Translations under genes and position numbers: made by a program | Notes under the pieces: generated by a model | What the model saw: the letters and a program-made list of their open reading frames with translations, nothing else | Told to the model about the DNA's origin: nothing | Database searches by the model: none | Origin: Eunapius fragilis | Taxonomy: Eukaryota > Porifera > Demospongiae > Spongillida > Spongillidae | Length of the DNA stretch: 64,000 nucleotides | Direction of reading: 5' to 3' | Assembly: GCA_963681505.1 (NCBI GenBank) | Contig: OY811978.1 | Coordinates: 4,434,230 to 4,498,229 of the forward strand | Part shown: piece by piece, positions 43,961-54,085 of the stretch | How positions within the stretch are numbered: position 1 is the stretch's first letter | Layout: each line of letters begins with the position of its first letter

Positions 43961-46900
43961 GTAAGTTTTAGTGTGCGGCAAAGTTCAACAGATAAATGTC
44001 TACAGTGATCAGTAATTTACATTGCACTGTGGTGCAATCTTCTGTAAGGACGCAAGGTTATATGTAACAATGGTTTGGATCTATTTTATGTATGTTAGTG
44101 ATACAAACTTGAGAATGTTCTTTACAAAGTTGTTCTATACTAGTCATAACACATACTGATTTGCTTGTTATCAATATTTTCACTTTCCGCTCTTATTTGT
44201 GGTAATCCACTAGTTGTCATTATCAATGCTATTATGAAACCAGCTATGGTAAAACATATTGACAATACCGATCGAACACTTATTTTCATCACATTACTAA
44301 ATTATAGCATAAGAATGGCAGTAGCGGGTTTAAACACCCTCCCCCCCCCCTCCCAGCCCTTCCATAATATTATTCATAGCAGAGAATTAGGCAACCTGCA
44401 TTGATAGTTGTGAATAACTCATTAACCCCCTTTATCTGCCACGCCCCCTTTGTACTTCCGCCTCTGAAATGGTCACATCTTACACAAGCTAGTTCAGTTG
44501 TATCACATGTTTTCATATACGGTACAGATTAAGTCAGTATATAGCCTTGCTTACTAGGCCTTGTTAGTGCTTCCACATTACTGCTTTGCCTCACCATTGG
44601 TAGTGTACTACTAGAGTGGGGAGTACTGTTCTACATCAAGAACATGGCTGAATACCAATTGTCCAAATCATATAATTAAGACATCCCTCTCCATCCTCTA
44701 TGTTAATTATATTCTGACACATCTTCCCTTCATCTCAGGTGCCTGCCAACAGTTCACCCTCAGTTACCCACCTACGGGTACCTACTCATGTCCTGGAAGC
44801 AACATTACATACACCTGTGTTCTTTGCTCAAGCTCTGCTGCTGTGACCACAGTGTGGAGAGGATCAGCCTTTAACTGTCCCTCCACTGGAAGCCAAGTAG
44901 CTAACAGACTAGCACTCTACCAGAAGTCAGATGAAGTAGTTAACCCTCATGCTAGTGGATCATGTGGTAATCTCTCTGCTGTGACAACAAGTATCTCCGA
45001 AAATTGCTACACATCTGTCCTCACCATTCCTGCTGTTCAGGGTCTGAATGGAACCACAGTTATGTGTGTGGATGGTGTTACAAGAGCTGTTGTGGGAAAT
45101 GATACTGTGAATGTGAAAGTGACAGGTGAAATGGACTGAGTAAATTTAATGTTATGGATTTACTTGAAAGATAATAAGGACATACAGTCTACCCTCGATA
45201 TTGTCCGCTTTGATACAGTCCATCCACGATAATATCCACTATTTTTCTCTTGCCAACCAACCCTTTGTAAGCTAAACTTCGCATCGCTACTATCCGTTTG
45301 TCCTACAGTCCGCTATTTTGGGGGCTCCCATAGACCGGACTATATCGAGGGTAGGCTGTAATACAAGTATGCCTAAAGGCTTATGGCTATACTTAGTGCT
45401 AAAGAAAACTAACTTTGGCAACTATTCCTTACTGGTGTGCTTAGCATGGCCTACTTGGTATATTCGCTCACCTAATGTATGGAATGCATTCTGCATGATG
45501 ATATGGTGACCAATCACATTGATGTCCCTACCCACCTCCCTCTCCCAGTATCTCCTGGTCCTGTTGGGAACATGAGAGTAAGCAGTACATCTGTGAACCA
45601 GCTAACAGTGACCTGGACCCCTCCCACTACTGGTGGTGTTCCTACCAGCTACAATGTCAGTATCAATGACAGCAGTAGTCCTGTGGTCATACCTGATAAT
45701 GGATCATCACTGTACACCCACACCTTCACTGGACTGATCAGTGACACACTCTACACTGTATCAGTGGTGGCCATCAACTGTGCTGGGACCAGCAATGTGA
45801 CATCAGAAATAGAATCAACAGGTGATTATTTCTATAAAAATAATTTTTACTTCCATATGTTTTTCCATATGCGTATTTTTAGATTATGTGCATGTGTTTG
45901 AGCATGTGTTTGTGTGTGTATTTCACAAAATGAGCGCTCTAATCATGCAGTGTGACATCAGAAACAGAAGTGACATGTGATTAAATAAATATTTAGTGTT
46001 ACTTCCATGGTTTGTGTGAGTATGTGTGTGTGTGAGTGTGTGTGTGTGTTGGTGTGCATCACTACATATCGTTACATGTTGCATTGGGCCACCTTTCTTG
46101 GCTTGTGATGCTTGGCTTGATACTTCACCACAGCCACCATGATCTCAATAGTATCCGTATGAGCCTGCATATGGAGGGAAGGGGAAGGGGAGGAGGGGTA
46201 ATGGTATCCTCACAAGCCATCCACATGCACATTCCCCATGTGGGTATGAAAGCTATTTCATGCCATGTGTGCTCCAAACCATTTCTTCCATTCACAGTGG
46301 CACAGCCTCCAAATAGTAACAGTATCAGTGTTATTGTGGATAGTACCAAGACCCTCCCCCTTCTGTACATCATGTGGACATCTGTGGTAGGCAATAATGT
46401 GTCACATGACCCAGTGATGAACCTTTGGTCACCTCCAGGGAGGCAGTGTGACCATGTACACAGTGAGGGTTGTTGGTGATGGTACCTCTGTTGGTAAAGG
46501 CACCACTAACTGTACCACTTCAACATGTCTCTATGTCCAAGAAATCTCTACCTTTGCCACCAGTTATGTCATCTTTATTGCTTCCATAAATGGAGATGGA
46601 GATGTGGGTCCTGCAAATAATTCAACTATTAATGGTTAGTCTATTATTCTTAAATAATCTTTACGGCCAGATCTAAAGTATTATCTCATGGCAAGATCTT
46701 GCCAAAGTAATAAATGTAACATTGGTCTCATATGTATACTCGCTTATTTGATTTCATATGAGGACTATTATACCATTATCTAACATAACAGAAATGTATG
46801 ATAATGTATAATAAAAATGTATGATCAAACAAGAAAAAAAAAACACTGTATGTTTAAATGTTTACTTCCAGTCATCAACAACATCAAAGTGGTGGACTAT

Positions 46901-49900
46901 GGTGTTTCCAATGCATCCATTCAATGCTCATTTCAGGACAACCAGTCTCTCTACTGCTTAGTGTGCTGCAGTACTGAGCCAACAGCTCCCCCTAACTCAA
47001 GTGTGTACAACATCTCCTCTACCAGAGGCTCAAAGGTGACTGTTGACCTTGATGGCCTCACCAGTGGTCAGACTTACTACTGCAAGGCAGCAGCTACCAA
47101 CAACAATTCCAGTCCTTACAACTGCACCTTCCCTGGGTTTGGTGGTGTTAATGTGTTCCTCACCTTCACTACAATGCTAACATCAAAGGACACACCAGAC
47201 ACAGGTGATGATGATCTTAAGACATCAATACTTGTATCATGAATCATTCACACACATTACCTCTCTGTCCACAGTAGGAGTTGAGATGCCTCTTCCAGGT
47301 ATATTGCAGTGCCATTATTCCCTATGTAATGAAAGCCTCATCTGTTGGCAGACCAGGTAGTGATAATCCTACTTGCCACTCTCCTCCCTGCTGTTGTGGT
47401 GGTGACCATGGTAACCATCGTGGTGCTTTTATTCATTTGTGTCCAGAAGACGAGACAAGGTTTATTTCAAACACATGGAAGTATTCATGCGCTGTTGATT
47501 GTACAATTGATGCACACATCCAACCATGTCATACACACATCATTACCTACAGGGGGCACATCTGAAAGGTGAATATATTGTTGCACTGTAGTCATGGTTT
47601 AAAGGTGTCCATGTATGCACATGATGGAAGCAGAGGATATTATTGTGGTAGCAGCTGTGGTGCTATTAACCTTAATATAGCCATTGCTGTATTTATATAA
47701 TGTTCTTTAGTACCATTAATGATTTCATACGTTCAGGCATCACATGCCCACCTCATATGGTGTTAATGCAATGTATGAAGAAGTAACCTTACCACGGACC
47801 CCAGCTGATCATATGGATGGGGGGATCCAGGCATCTACAACCAAGGTGGCTATGGATGGATATTCCACACCTGGTGATAAGGTAAAAATTTAGGCAACTG
47901 TGTGATCAAATGCACAGAACAAATACCTCTGTATGGATTTGTCCCGCTGTTCAAGTGCAATATTTTGGAATGTGAAAGATTGGTATAAACATTGAAAAGT
48001 AATATAGTTGATTCTTTAAATGTAATGGCAAACTCACTTTTATTCTCTTTCAGATGAAACCGCACCCTGCATCCTATATACACCCAGACACAGGGTGCAC
48101 ATATGGCCTCCTGGAGGAGCTGAGTGGACCATTGAAGGGGAAAGAGGCTGCCATAAAAGTGCACAGTCCAAACATCACGGACCTAGTGAGCATAGTTATA
48201 ACCATATGGCATGTAGGGTCTATGTGAGGATGAACCTGCATGTTTGCAGTTTATTATTTTAAAGATAAACAGCCCGAGGGGCTCAGCTGTATATCCAAGA
48301 GGCTCCACAATGCTGCCTATATATTTCACATTAAGACATGGTACCATACAAACAAAGATTATTATGTCAATACTTGTATACACTTCCTTGTTTTCACACT
48401 TTTATTTATTGCACATCCTTCATCCTCATAGTAAATATAAATGTCTTTTGTTTTTCATAAATAGGAATCACATATATCACTATGCAAACTGTACCAATAA
48501 CATGGCTATGTAGAGATAGGCTCTATATAGAGTTAGTAACTGGTACCACCACATACTTAACCATGCACCTCCACACTGACTGTCACTATACATCACCTCC
48601 TATACACACCTTCTATGGGAGAGGCTAGGATTGGAGATATTAGGTGGACTGGTGACTACTAGGTGAGGCATTTGTTTATCCTGTTGGGGTGGAGCTCCTG
48701 TGTGTCTGCCAGTGGGTGTCCCTAACATGGAGGGTCTGTCATGCTGTCAGGGAGGGGATAATAAAGACATGTGTAACACAAGACCTTTCAATGAGCTGAC
48801 ATGAGAGACAATAGAACCTTTCAGTACCAGGCACACCCACTGTATTGTAATCAATAGGGCATGTCACAAGCTTGTGCAGATATATTACATTACCATGTAC
48901 ATTTACATACACAATGGTTAGGAACAGAATACCAACAAAAGGGCTGCAAGCCTATACCACCACACCTATAATTACTATCACATCCCTTTACATTTTAGCT
49001 TCCCTCCCACACCTACCCCTCCCACACCCTCCCCTCCCACACCTTTCCCTCCCACACCTTCCCCTCCCACACCTTCCTCTATGTGTTAGAGGATGTTGTC
49101 TTAATATTTTGAACAACACAAGGGACACAAACACTCACCTTTACATGCACACTGATGTGCAAGAACATGTAATCATTTCTGCCATTGCACAGCCAAGGTT
49201 ACACAGCGCATTTCCTGTCACTGATGATGGCTATACTCTGTCTGCAAAGGCAGTCTCCCGACATGAGGCATCAGGTGGCAATGAAGGTGTGCATACATGG
49301 TTACTAAGAGATTCACTTACTGTACACCCAATGCACATACAGTATGCATGTATCATTCATAAGCTGAGCTAAATATCCGGCTTATTGCATATAAAGATCA
49401 TTAGACCACCAATGAAGGGCCATAATTTAGCATTGGTTATTAACTTAAATGCATTACGTAACAGAGCAATGTATCAGATGGGCATATGACCTTTTCGCTT
49501 GCATACATCTTAACCTGTACTCTTACTGATTATGGTCAAGCTCTCATGATGGTGTCCCATCAAGTCCTGGTCCTGGTCCCTGAAGGTGACTATGCTCTGC
49601 CTGTGGATAAAGGAGTATGTAAGAAGACTGAAGCACCAGGAGAGTATGCATGTAAGTTGTATGGTACATAGGTACTGGAGGTTAGTCATGTAAGCTGTAT
49701 GGTACATAGGTACTGGAGGTTAGTCATGTAAGCTGTATGGTACATAGGTACTGGAGGTTAGTCATGTAAGCTGTATGGTACATAGGTACTGGAGGTTAGT
49801 CATGTAAGCTGTATGGTACATAGGTACTGGAGGTTAGTCATGTAAGTTGTATGGTACATAGGTACTGGAGGTTAGTCATGTAAACTGTATGGTACATAGG

Positions 49901-50075
49901 TACTGGAGGTTAGTCATGTAAGCTGTATGGTACATAGGTACTGGAGGTTGGTCATGTAAGCTGTATGGTACATAGGTACTGGAGGTTAGTCATGTAAGCT
50001 GTATGGTACATAGGTACTGGAGGTTATGGTTATTTACTGTAATGACATATATCAACGTTTCCAGCTGTTGTCTGA
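43873..50075 (+). CDS. Ig/FN3 transmembrane receptor gene, copy B
   Basis: The most complete host gene here. Exons: 43873-43960, 44617-44669 (tentative), 44739-45125 (Ig-like), 45549-45821 (FN3), 46298-46386 and 46439-46634 (FN3), 46872-47204 (Cys-containing), 47275-47298 (linker), 47352-47459 (TM), 47553-47568 (microexon), 47737-47881, 48054-48185, 49193-49286, about 49565-49651 and 50065-50075 (tail, stop TGA at 50073). All phases agree except at the tentative exon, whose donor reads AT. It predicts a type I receptor with a tail rich in Tyr motifs ('NAMYEEV', 'TYGLLEEL', 'DDGYTLS', 'GDYALP', 'GEYASVV' at the C-terminus) that could dock SH2 proteins after phosphorylation. Ligand unknown; no signal-peptide exon seen. 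Confidence 0.75.
44617..44669 (+). CDS. Receptor B: short Cys exon, donor altered (tentative)
   Basis: Same peptide as in copy A ('GEYCSTSRTWLNTNCPN'). The donor dinucleotide, GT in copy A (22691), is AT here (44670), so splicing at this site may be lost or may shift. Confidence 0.35.
44739..45125 (+). CDS. Receptor B: Ig-like domain exon
   Basis: Phase 1-1 exon with 'GTYSCPGSNITYTCVLC', 'VWRGSAFNC' and 'SVLTIPAVQGLNGTTVMCV'. It is two codons shorter than copy A near 'ISENCYTS'. Acceptor 'cttcatctcag', donor 'gacag|gtgaaa'. Confidence 0.8.
45185..45358. mobile_element. Tc1/mariner-pogo-type MITE in intron
   Basis: Inverted ends 'cagtctaccctcgatattgt' and '...actatatcgagggtaggctg' are flanked by TA on both sides (45183-45184 and 45359-45360). 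It is 174 bp with no coding capacity. It is absent from the same intron of copy A, so it inserted after the duplication or was lost there. Confidence 0.85.
45549..45821 (+). CDS. Receptor B: fibronectin III exon 1
   Basis: FN3 module almost identical to copy A ('VTWTPPTTGGVPTSYNVSIN'). Acceptor 'cctctcccag', donor 'aacag|gtgatt', phase 1-1. Confidence 0.87.
46022..46050. repeat. Short (GT)n in intron
   Basis: Interrupted GT repeat, counterpart of 23639-23703. Confidence 0.8.
46298..46634 (+). CDS. Receptor B: fibronectin III exon 2, split by a 52-nt intron
   Basis: Halves 46298-46386 ('LPLLYIMWTSV') and 46439-46634 ('GGSVTMYTVRVVGDGTSVGK', 'ATSYVIFIASINGDGDVGPA'). The intron 46387-46438 has GT-AG ends and the same 52-nt length as in copy A. 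Without it the frame ends at a stop shortly after. Confidence 0.77.
46872..47204 (+). CDS. Receptor B: Cys-containing extracellular exon
   Basis: Encodes 'SIQCSFQDNQSLYCLVCC', 'VTVDLDGLTSGQTYYCKAAA' and 'NCTFPGFGGVNVFLTF'. Acceptor 'tttacttccag', donor 'acacag|gtgatg'. Confidence 0.77.
47275..47298 (+). CDS. Receptor B: 24-nt linker exon
   Basis: Encodes 'GVEMPLP'. Acceptor 'ctgtccacag', donor 'ccag|gtatat'. Identical to copy A. Confidence 0.6.
47352..47459 (+). CDS. Receptor B: transmembrane exon
   Basis: TM helix 'VVIILLATLLPAVVVVTMVT', then 'IVVLLFICVQKTRQ'. Acceptor 'ttggcag', donor 'caag|gtttat', phase 1-1. Homology with copy A ends 24 nt into the following intron. Confidence 0.82.
47553..47568 (+). 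CDS. Receptor B: 16-nt microexon
   Basis: Between 'ttacctacag' and 'gaaag|gtgaat', these 16 nt encode 'GGTSE' plus split codons. It is the only way I see to join the TM exon (phase 1 out) with the next tail exon (needs phase 2); skipping it puts a stop in the tail within about 17 codons. Confidence 0.6.
47737..47881 (+). CDS. Receptor B: cytoplasmic exon with YEEV motif
   Basis: Encodes 'HHMPTSYGVNAMYEEVTLPR' and 'KVAMDGYSTPGDK'. Acceptor 'acgttcag', donor 'gataag|gtaaaa'. Phase 2 in, 0 out. The Tyr contexts (YGVN, YEEV, YSTP) resemble SH2-docking sites. Confidence 0.7.
48054..48185 (+). CDS. Receptor B: cytoplasmic exon
   Basis: 44 codons: 'MKPHPASYIHPDTGCTYGLL', then 'EELSGPLKGKEAAIKV'. 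Acceptor 'attctctttcag', donor 'ccta|gtgagc', phase 0-0. Confidence 0.7.
48186..49192 (+). other. Receptor B intron with CCTCCCACA repeats
   Basis: A 1.0-kb intron. 49010-49078 holds tandem 'cctcccacaccttcc' units. No other exon recognised. Confidence 0.5.
49193..49286 (+). CDS. Receptor B: cytoplasmic exon with DDGYTLS
   Basis: Encodes 'PRLHSAFPVTDDGYTLSAKA' and 'VSRHEASGGNE'. Acceptor 'gccattgcacag', donor 'gaag|gtgtgc', phase 0 in (matches the previous exon), 1 out. Confidence 0.6.
49565..49651 (+). CDS. Receptor B: cytoplasmic exon with two Tyr motifs
   Basis: Encodes 'LVLVPEGDYALPVDKGVC' and 'KKTEAPGEYA', ending at a strong donor 'gcat|gtaagt'. The acceptor is uncertain: AG sites before 49541, 49565 and 49586 all keep the same frame. 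Confidence 0.5.
49652..50026 (+). repeat. 38-bp minisatellite that repeats the splice donor
   Basis: About ten tandem 38-bp units, each with 'cat|gtaag(c/t)tgtatgg' and 'acataggtactggaggtta'. The first unit is the authentic donor of the exon ending at 49651. Each later unit repeats a donor-like site with only small changes. Confidence 0.9.
50065..50075 (+). CDS. Receptor B: last coding exon
   Basis: After acceptor 'acgtttccag' the bases complete a Ser codon, then Val-Val-stop, giving a C-terminus 'GEYASVV'. The phase matches the previous exon. A hydrophobic C-terminal Val could suit a PDZ ligand, but this is speculative. Confidence 0.5.
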
Positions 50076-51639
50076 CTGAAGAATGCATGGATGCCTGGAG
50101 CTACAAGCATTGACATCCCAAATGTTGGTAGCGTGTGATTCATTTTATTTCACTGTTTCAGTCTGTTGATTTTCAATTCTGTAGTGTTGTGCTGGCCGTA
50201 TCATCTGTTGACATAAGCTAATATCCATGTTTGTGATTCAAAGCTTTTATATTTGTGATTATTATCATAAAAGACAAGCCTTTTCCTAGCATTATTTGGG
50301 TTGGAGGTTAAAATTTCAGTCATTGTTTTGCCCATGCATTTGCAGATAGTATGATTTGAAGCCACAGGGAAAGAAAGCACCTTCCAATGATCACCCATTT
50401 ATAGAAACATAATATAATAATAACTCCGCCCCTGCCCCTCCCACCTTCCAATGCTTATCCTGTTAGAAATTTATTATAACAGCAGCATCACTCACCTAAT
50501 TTCATAGATCTCTGCACTCACTTTGATTGGTTTGTGCCAGCATTTTAGAGCTCCACTAGCTGGATTCCATAACCTCCAGTATGATCCTGATATGTTACCA
50601 TGTGGTACCCTGCAGCCATGAAGGGTGATCATATTGAACATGCTTGTTCAGCTGATGTGCTCACTGCTGAGATAATGACAGGCAATGTGATGACAGGCTG
50701 GGTGGGATGGTTCAAAGTTATAAATACATGTGCAATGATTGTGGCAGGACATTGCTGCCACATCAGCTAAACCAAATATAGCAGCTTCCTCGATTTCAAC
50801 TGGAGCATGCGCAGAGCTGGTAATCTCCAATTGGTGTCGAGGTTTTTCAGCTATTTGGGGTATTGATGCTGAGGGGTTAAACATTTGGCCGGGTTAATTT
50901 GAAGGCCTGGGCCACCACCAAATTTCTATATCATTCCAAGTTTTTAAAAGTGCTGTCATCTGCATCAATGCTGGTTTTTGTGACAAACAAGTAAGATGAA
51001 CAAAGGTTCTGAAGTGATGTTACTTATAAAACATCACAGCTACTCCTGTATAATGCAGACTAATGCTGATCAATGGAAAGCATTAACAATGGATTTTGGC
51101 CCATATCATCAGCAATATCCATGGTAAAGGCTCTGGGGAATAAAGGACAGACTAAACTCACCTCATATATTTGACTAATTACAGGGTGGGGTAACATTAT
51201 GGAAGGCTGACATATAATGCTTGAGAATGCTGAAGGTGACGGCTGCTGGATCCTTCTGTTCCTAACCTCACTGCATGGTTTGGGGAAATAGAATGATGTC
51301 CTGGTCTGAAAACACTTAGATGTTCCTCCATACAAGTGCTTCTTAGGTAAGCTTTAAGCTTGTTCCTCTAAGGAATGCCCAGTGATTGAGAAACCTCCCT
51401 GGAATCATTAAAGTGCTTATAGATAAGGTCAAGCTGGTGTTGTATACCAGCCACATTGAGCCAAAGTTATATTCAATATTATGAATTCGAAACAAGTGGT
51501 CAATAAATCATGGTTTAAATTAAAGGCAGGATATGAATTTTAATTAGTTTGCATGGATAAGGATGGATTCATCTTAATCATAGTTCAATAAAGGGTTAAT
51601 GTAAAAATCAATAGTGGAACACACAGTAGCGGTCACAAA
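50076..51639. other. Receptor B 3' flank; no further gene recognised
   Basis: Probable 3' UTR first, then AT-rich sequence. Minus-strand frames at 50648-50884 and 51060-51335 have no recognisable domain. Confidence 0.4.
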
Positions 51640-51750
51640 AAAGTACACGTAACGTTTGCGTAGCGTTAGCGTCGCACGCAATTAACGTTGACGCACAGAT
51701 TGCGTGGGACTAGCGTAGCGTTTTGGGAACGTAGCGTTTGAGGGACGTAG
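51640..51750. repeat. CpG-rich CGTAGCGTT cluster, left part
   Basis: Repeated 'gcgtagcgtt' and 'acgtagcgttt' words in an otherwise AT-rich region. The cluster continues at 53527-53570, so a hAT element split it. Confidence 0.7.
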
Positions 51751-53327
51751 CAGGGGCGGATGCAGGAATTGTCGAAGGGGGGGGGGGGGGTAACCACAGG
51801 GGGTGGGTGCGGGAGGGGGATGTGCACCCTAGCGCGGAAGCTTTGAAATCACAGATTAGATCGGCTGGTATTGCATGCAAAATTAACTACTTTTCATACA
51901 CACGAACATGTGTACAGGTTTTTTTTTAATCCAAAAATTGATATGACTCGATTATCATGTAAGTATGCTGGCAAAGGTGCCATGAATGCTAGGTATGTGC
52001 CGGACCTTAATTGTGTTGGAGCGGATAAATTTAATGTGCATGCATGCATGCGCATCAGGATCATTTACAGTGTTGCATTATGATTATACATATATACATG
52101 TCAGTATAGTTATAAAATTGCAACAAAATGATTTTAAAAATCCCTTTGAGTTACTTATCTTTGTGATAAAGAGTAGAGAAGAGACGTCGCGTGATTGCTT
52201 CCGAATGAACTCTTCTACTACAGCACGACTATCGATCTGCACATCATAATGGATATGCATCAGACACAATGATGACAACCTCTCTTCACCCATATATATA
52301 CATGAACGCAATACAGTTTTCACCCTTCGAAATGCAGAGAATGAATTAACGCTCTGCCTCACAGCTTGTAACAGGAAGACACATCCTATCTGTAGCAAAT
52401 GATGAACATTGGGAAACAACTGCTGGTCACACAAAGTTAAAGCCCCATGAAGAGTATCGGGTATCTTGGTGCTGCACCTCAACCACCTATCCCTCCAAAT
52501 TTGAAAGGCTTTCATATATCTTGGCAGTTCGATTTAAATCATTGACTACAGATTTCAAGACACTGTCATCACATTTCACTAACAGAGGAGGGGCAAGTCT
52601 TAAGAGACCTCTAATACTTATAACTTAGAATCTTCAGAGGAATGACTACTTAACTGCATTAAGACTTCATCGCAGAATGGAACCATAATTGCAATTTTGT
52701 AGTATTCCTTAGGACTATTTGCTTGGTGATTGGATCTGTTCTGCTGCCGTCCAACTACTCGAGGTTGTTTTTCTTCGCCTCCAGTGCATCTCGTAATATG
52801 AAGAATTTCTTCGTACCAACTTTCATATCTCATCAATGCCTCTACGTATGGTCTCAACATCTTTGACCACGCTTTCAACATCACAGAATGCTTCATATAT
52901 GTCCAGATCTCGCTTTTGAAACTAGGATGTTATACCACGTAAAGGCATCAAAATGTTCTTCAGTGCAACAATACAAACAGAAAACTCGAAATTCCTAAAT
53001 GAGGCTAAAATACCTTGAGCTCTAGTTTTAGTGTCAGAGTCCCAACTCCAGCCATCTGTGCAGCCTTCATAATCTTCATTATTAGTGTAAAAGTGAGGTG
53101 GGATAATCTGTTCACATACTGTGACTACTGATTCCGCTTAAAAAAAAAGCAATGCTTTGAAATTTCCTTTGTTAGCACTTTCATTGGCAGTACTATCATC
53201 CCGGTGGCCTCTAAGTGCAATTCCTTGCTTTATACCACAGTACACTAAACGATCAGCAATGCTCTCTAAAGCTGCTTTGTTAAAAGAGAATTCACTTTCT
53301 TGCTGTTGAAGCATCTGTACATCAATC

Positions 53328-53359
<32 letters not shown>

Positions 53360-53526
53360 ATGTATCCGCCACTGCTTCCGCGCGATGCGCGGACGCTTTT
53401 TTTTGTTGCTGTATCTTCAAATTGCAATTAAAAACGCAACTATGAATATATAATTAGACGAACGAAAGGGGGGGGAGGGGGGCGCGTGCCCCCGGTGACC
53501 CCCCCCCCCCCCTGGATCCGCCACTG
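51751..53526 (-). mobile_element. hAT-type transposon (degenerate)
   Basis: Ends 'caggggcggatgcaggaatt' (51751) and '...ctggatccgccactg' (53526, mirror 'cagtggcggatccag') are inverted-repeat-like. 5-bp direct repeats 'cgtag' flank it. A second similar end ('tgtatccgccactg') at 53376 suggests nested elements. It holds the transposase relic below and long G/C runs at both ends. Confidence 0.7.
52084..53329 (-). pseudogene. hAT transposase relic (ZMYM/DUF4371-like)
   Basis: Minus-strand fragments in order: 'LVYCGIKQGIALRGHRDDS' with 'NKGNFKALLFF' (53138-53329, the N-terminal part of such transposases), 'PRVVGRQQNRSNHQANSPKE' (52618-52896), and the C-terminal dimerisation part 'LTLCDQQLFPNVHHLLQIGC' with 'FSAFRRVKTVLRS' and 'EERLSSLCLMHIHYD' (52084-52515). 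Around 52340-52370 two offsetting frame changes disrupt the conserved 'VTSCEAER' motif. Further breaks separate the pieces, so it is inactive. Confidence 0.8.
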
Positions 53527-53570
53527 CGTAGCGTTTTTATGGAACGTAGCGTTTTATAGAGACTACGCCC
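53527..53570. repeat. CpG-rich CGTAGCGTT cluster, right part
   Basis: 'cgtagcgtttttatggaacg' and 'tagcgttttatag' continue the cluster at 51640-51750. Confidence 0.6.
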
Positions 53571-53830
53571 TAAAGTAAAATTTAAAATCCATGGATTCGA
53601 TCCGCGTAATAAAATTATTGTACATGGTGTCTATGGGCAATCGCGCACAATTTAGTGCCAAAGACTGGGAGTAGAGCACTTAAACCTAAATAGGATACAG
53701 GAAAAAATAGAATGTAAATTTTAAAATGTGCACCGATCCCTTTCAAAACGGAGTTTTGTCTCATTGCATACATGTACATTGAATAGTACGTCATAACGTT
53801 GACCAAGTAAACTTTGTTACCCGGTACGTG

Positions 53831-54085
53831 CACTGGCGGACGGAGGGGGGGGGGGGTTGGGGGGGTTGCAACCCCCCCTTTCCTCCTATTACATAATACG
53901 CAAAATGCGGCATAAGTAAAAAAAACTCGTAATTTTTTCATGCATTTTAGCACACCGAATTAACGTTTTCAAAAGCTTCCGCGCTTCGCGCTGGAGGGGG
54001 CACATCCCCCTCCCGCACCCTCCCCCTTTTGGTGATCCCCCTCTACTACAACCCCCCCTTTCTTTAAATCCTGCGTCCGCCACTG
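53831..54085. mobile_element. Short hAT-like non-autonomous element
   Basis: Ends 'cactggcggacggagg' and '...cctgcgtccgccactg' are inverted. 5-bp direct repeats 'acgtg' flank it. The interior has G/C runs and 'gcttccgcgcttcgcgc'. The inverted copy to the right of the gap begins inside this element. Confidence 0.75.

Larger units (their letters stand above)
25567..47483 (+). repeat. Segmental duplication, unit 2
   Basis: Direct counterpart of 10783-25157 with the same order of blocks. It is enlarged by a minus-strand LINE insertion at 33084-34318 and by the LINE array at 34380-43437. It lacks the counterpart of 19.4-21.46 kb. Confidence 0.85.
45149..53928 (+). repeat. Inverted repeat, left arm (8,780 bp)
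   Basis: Pairs with 55227-64000 in reverse complement. The only differences I found are five homopolymer lengths: A-run 46823 (10 vs 11), G-run 51777 (14 vs 13), C-runs 53330 (30 vs 28) and 53507 (14 vs 12), G-run 53845 (12 vs 10). They account exactly for the 6-bp length difference. The repeat may extend left of 45149, because its partner runs off the window. Confidence 0.95.
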
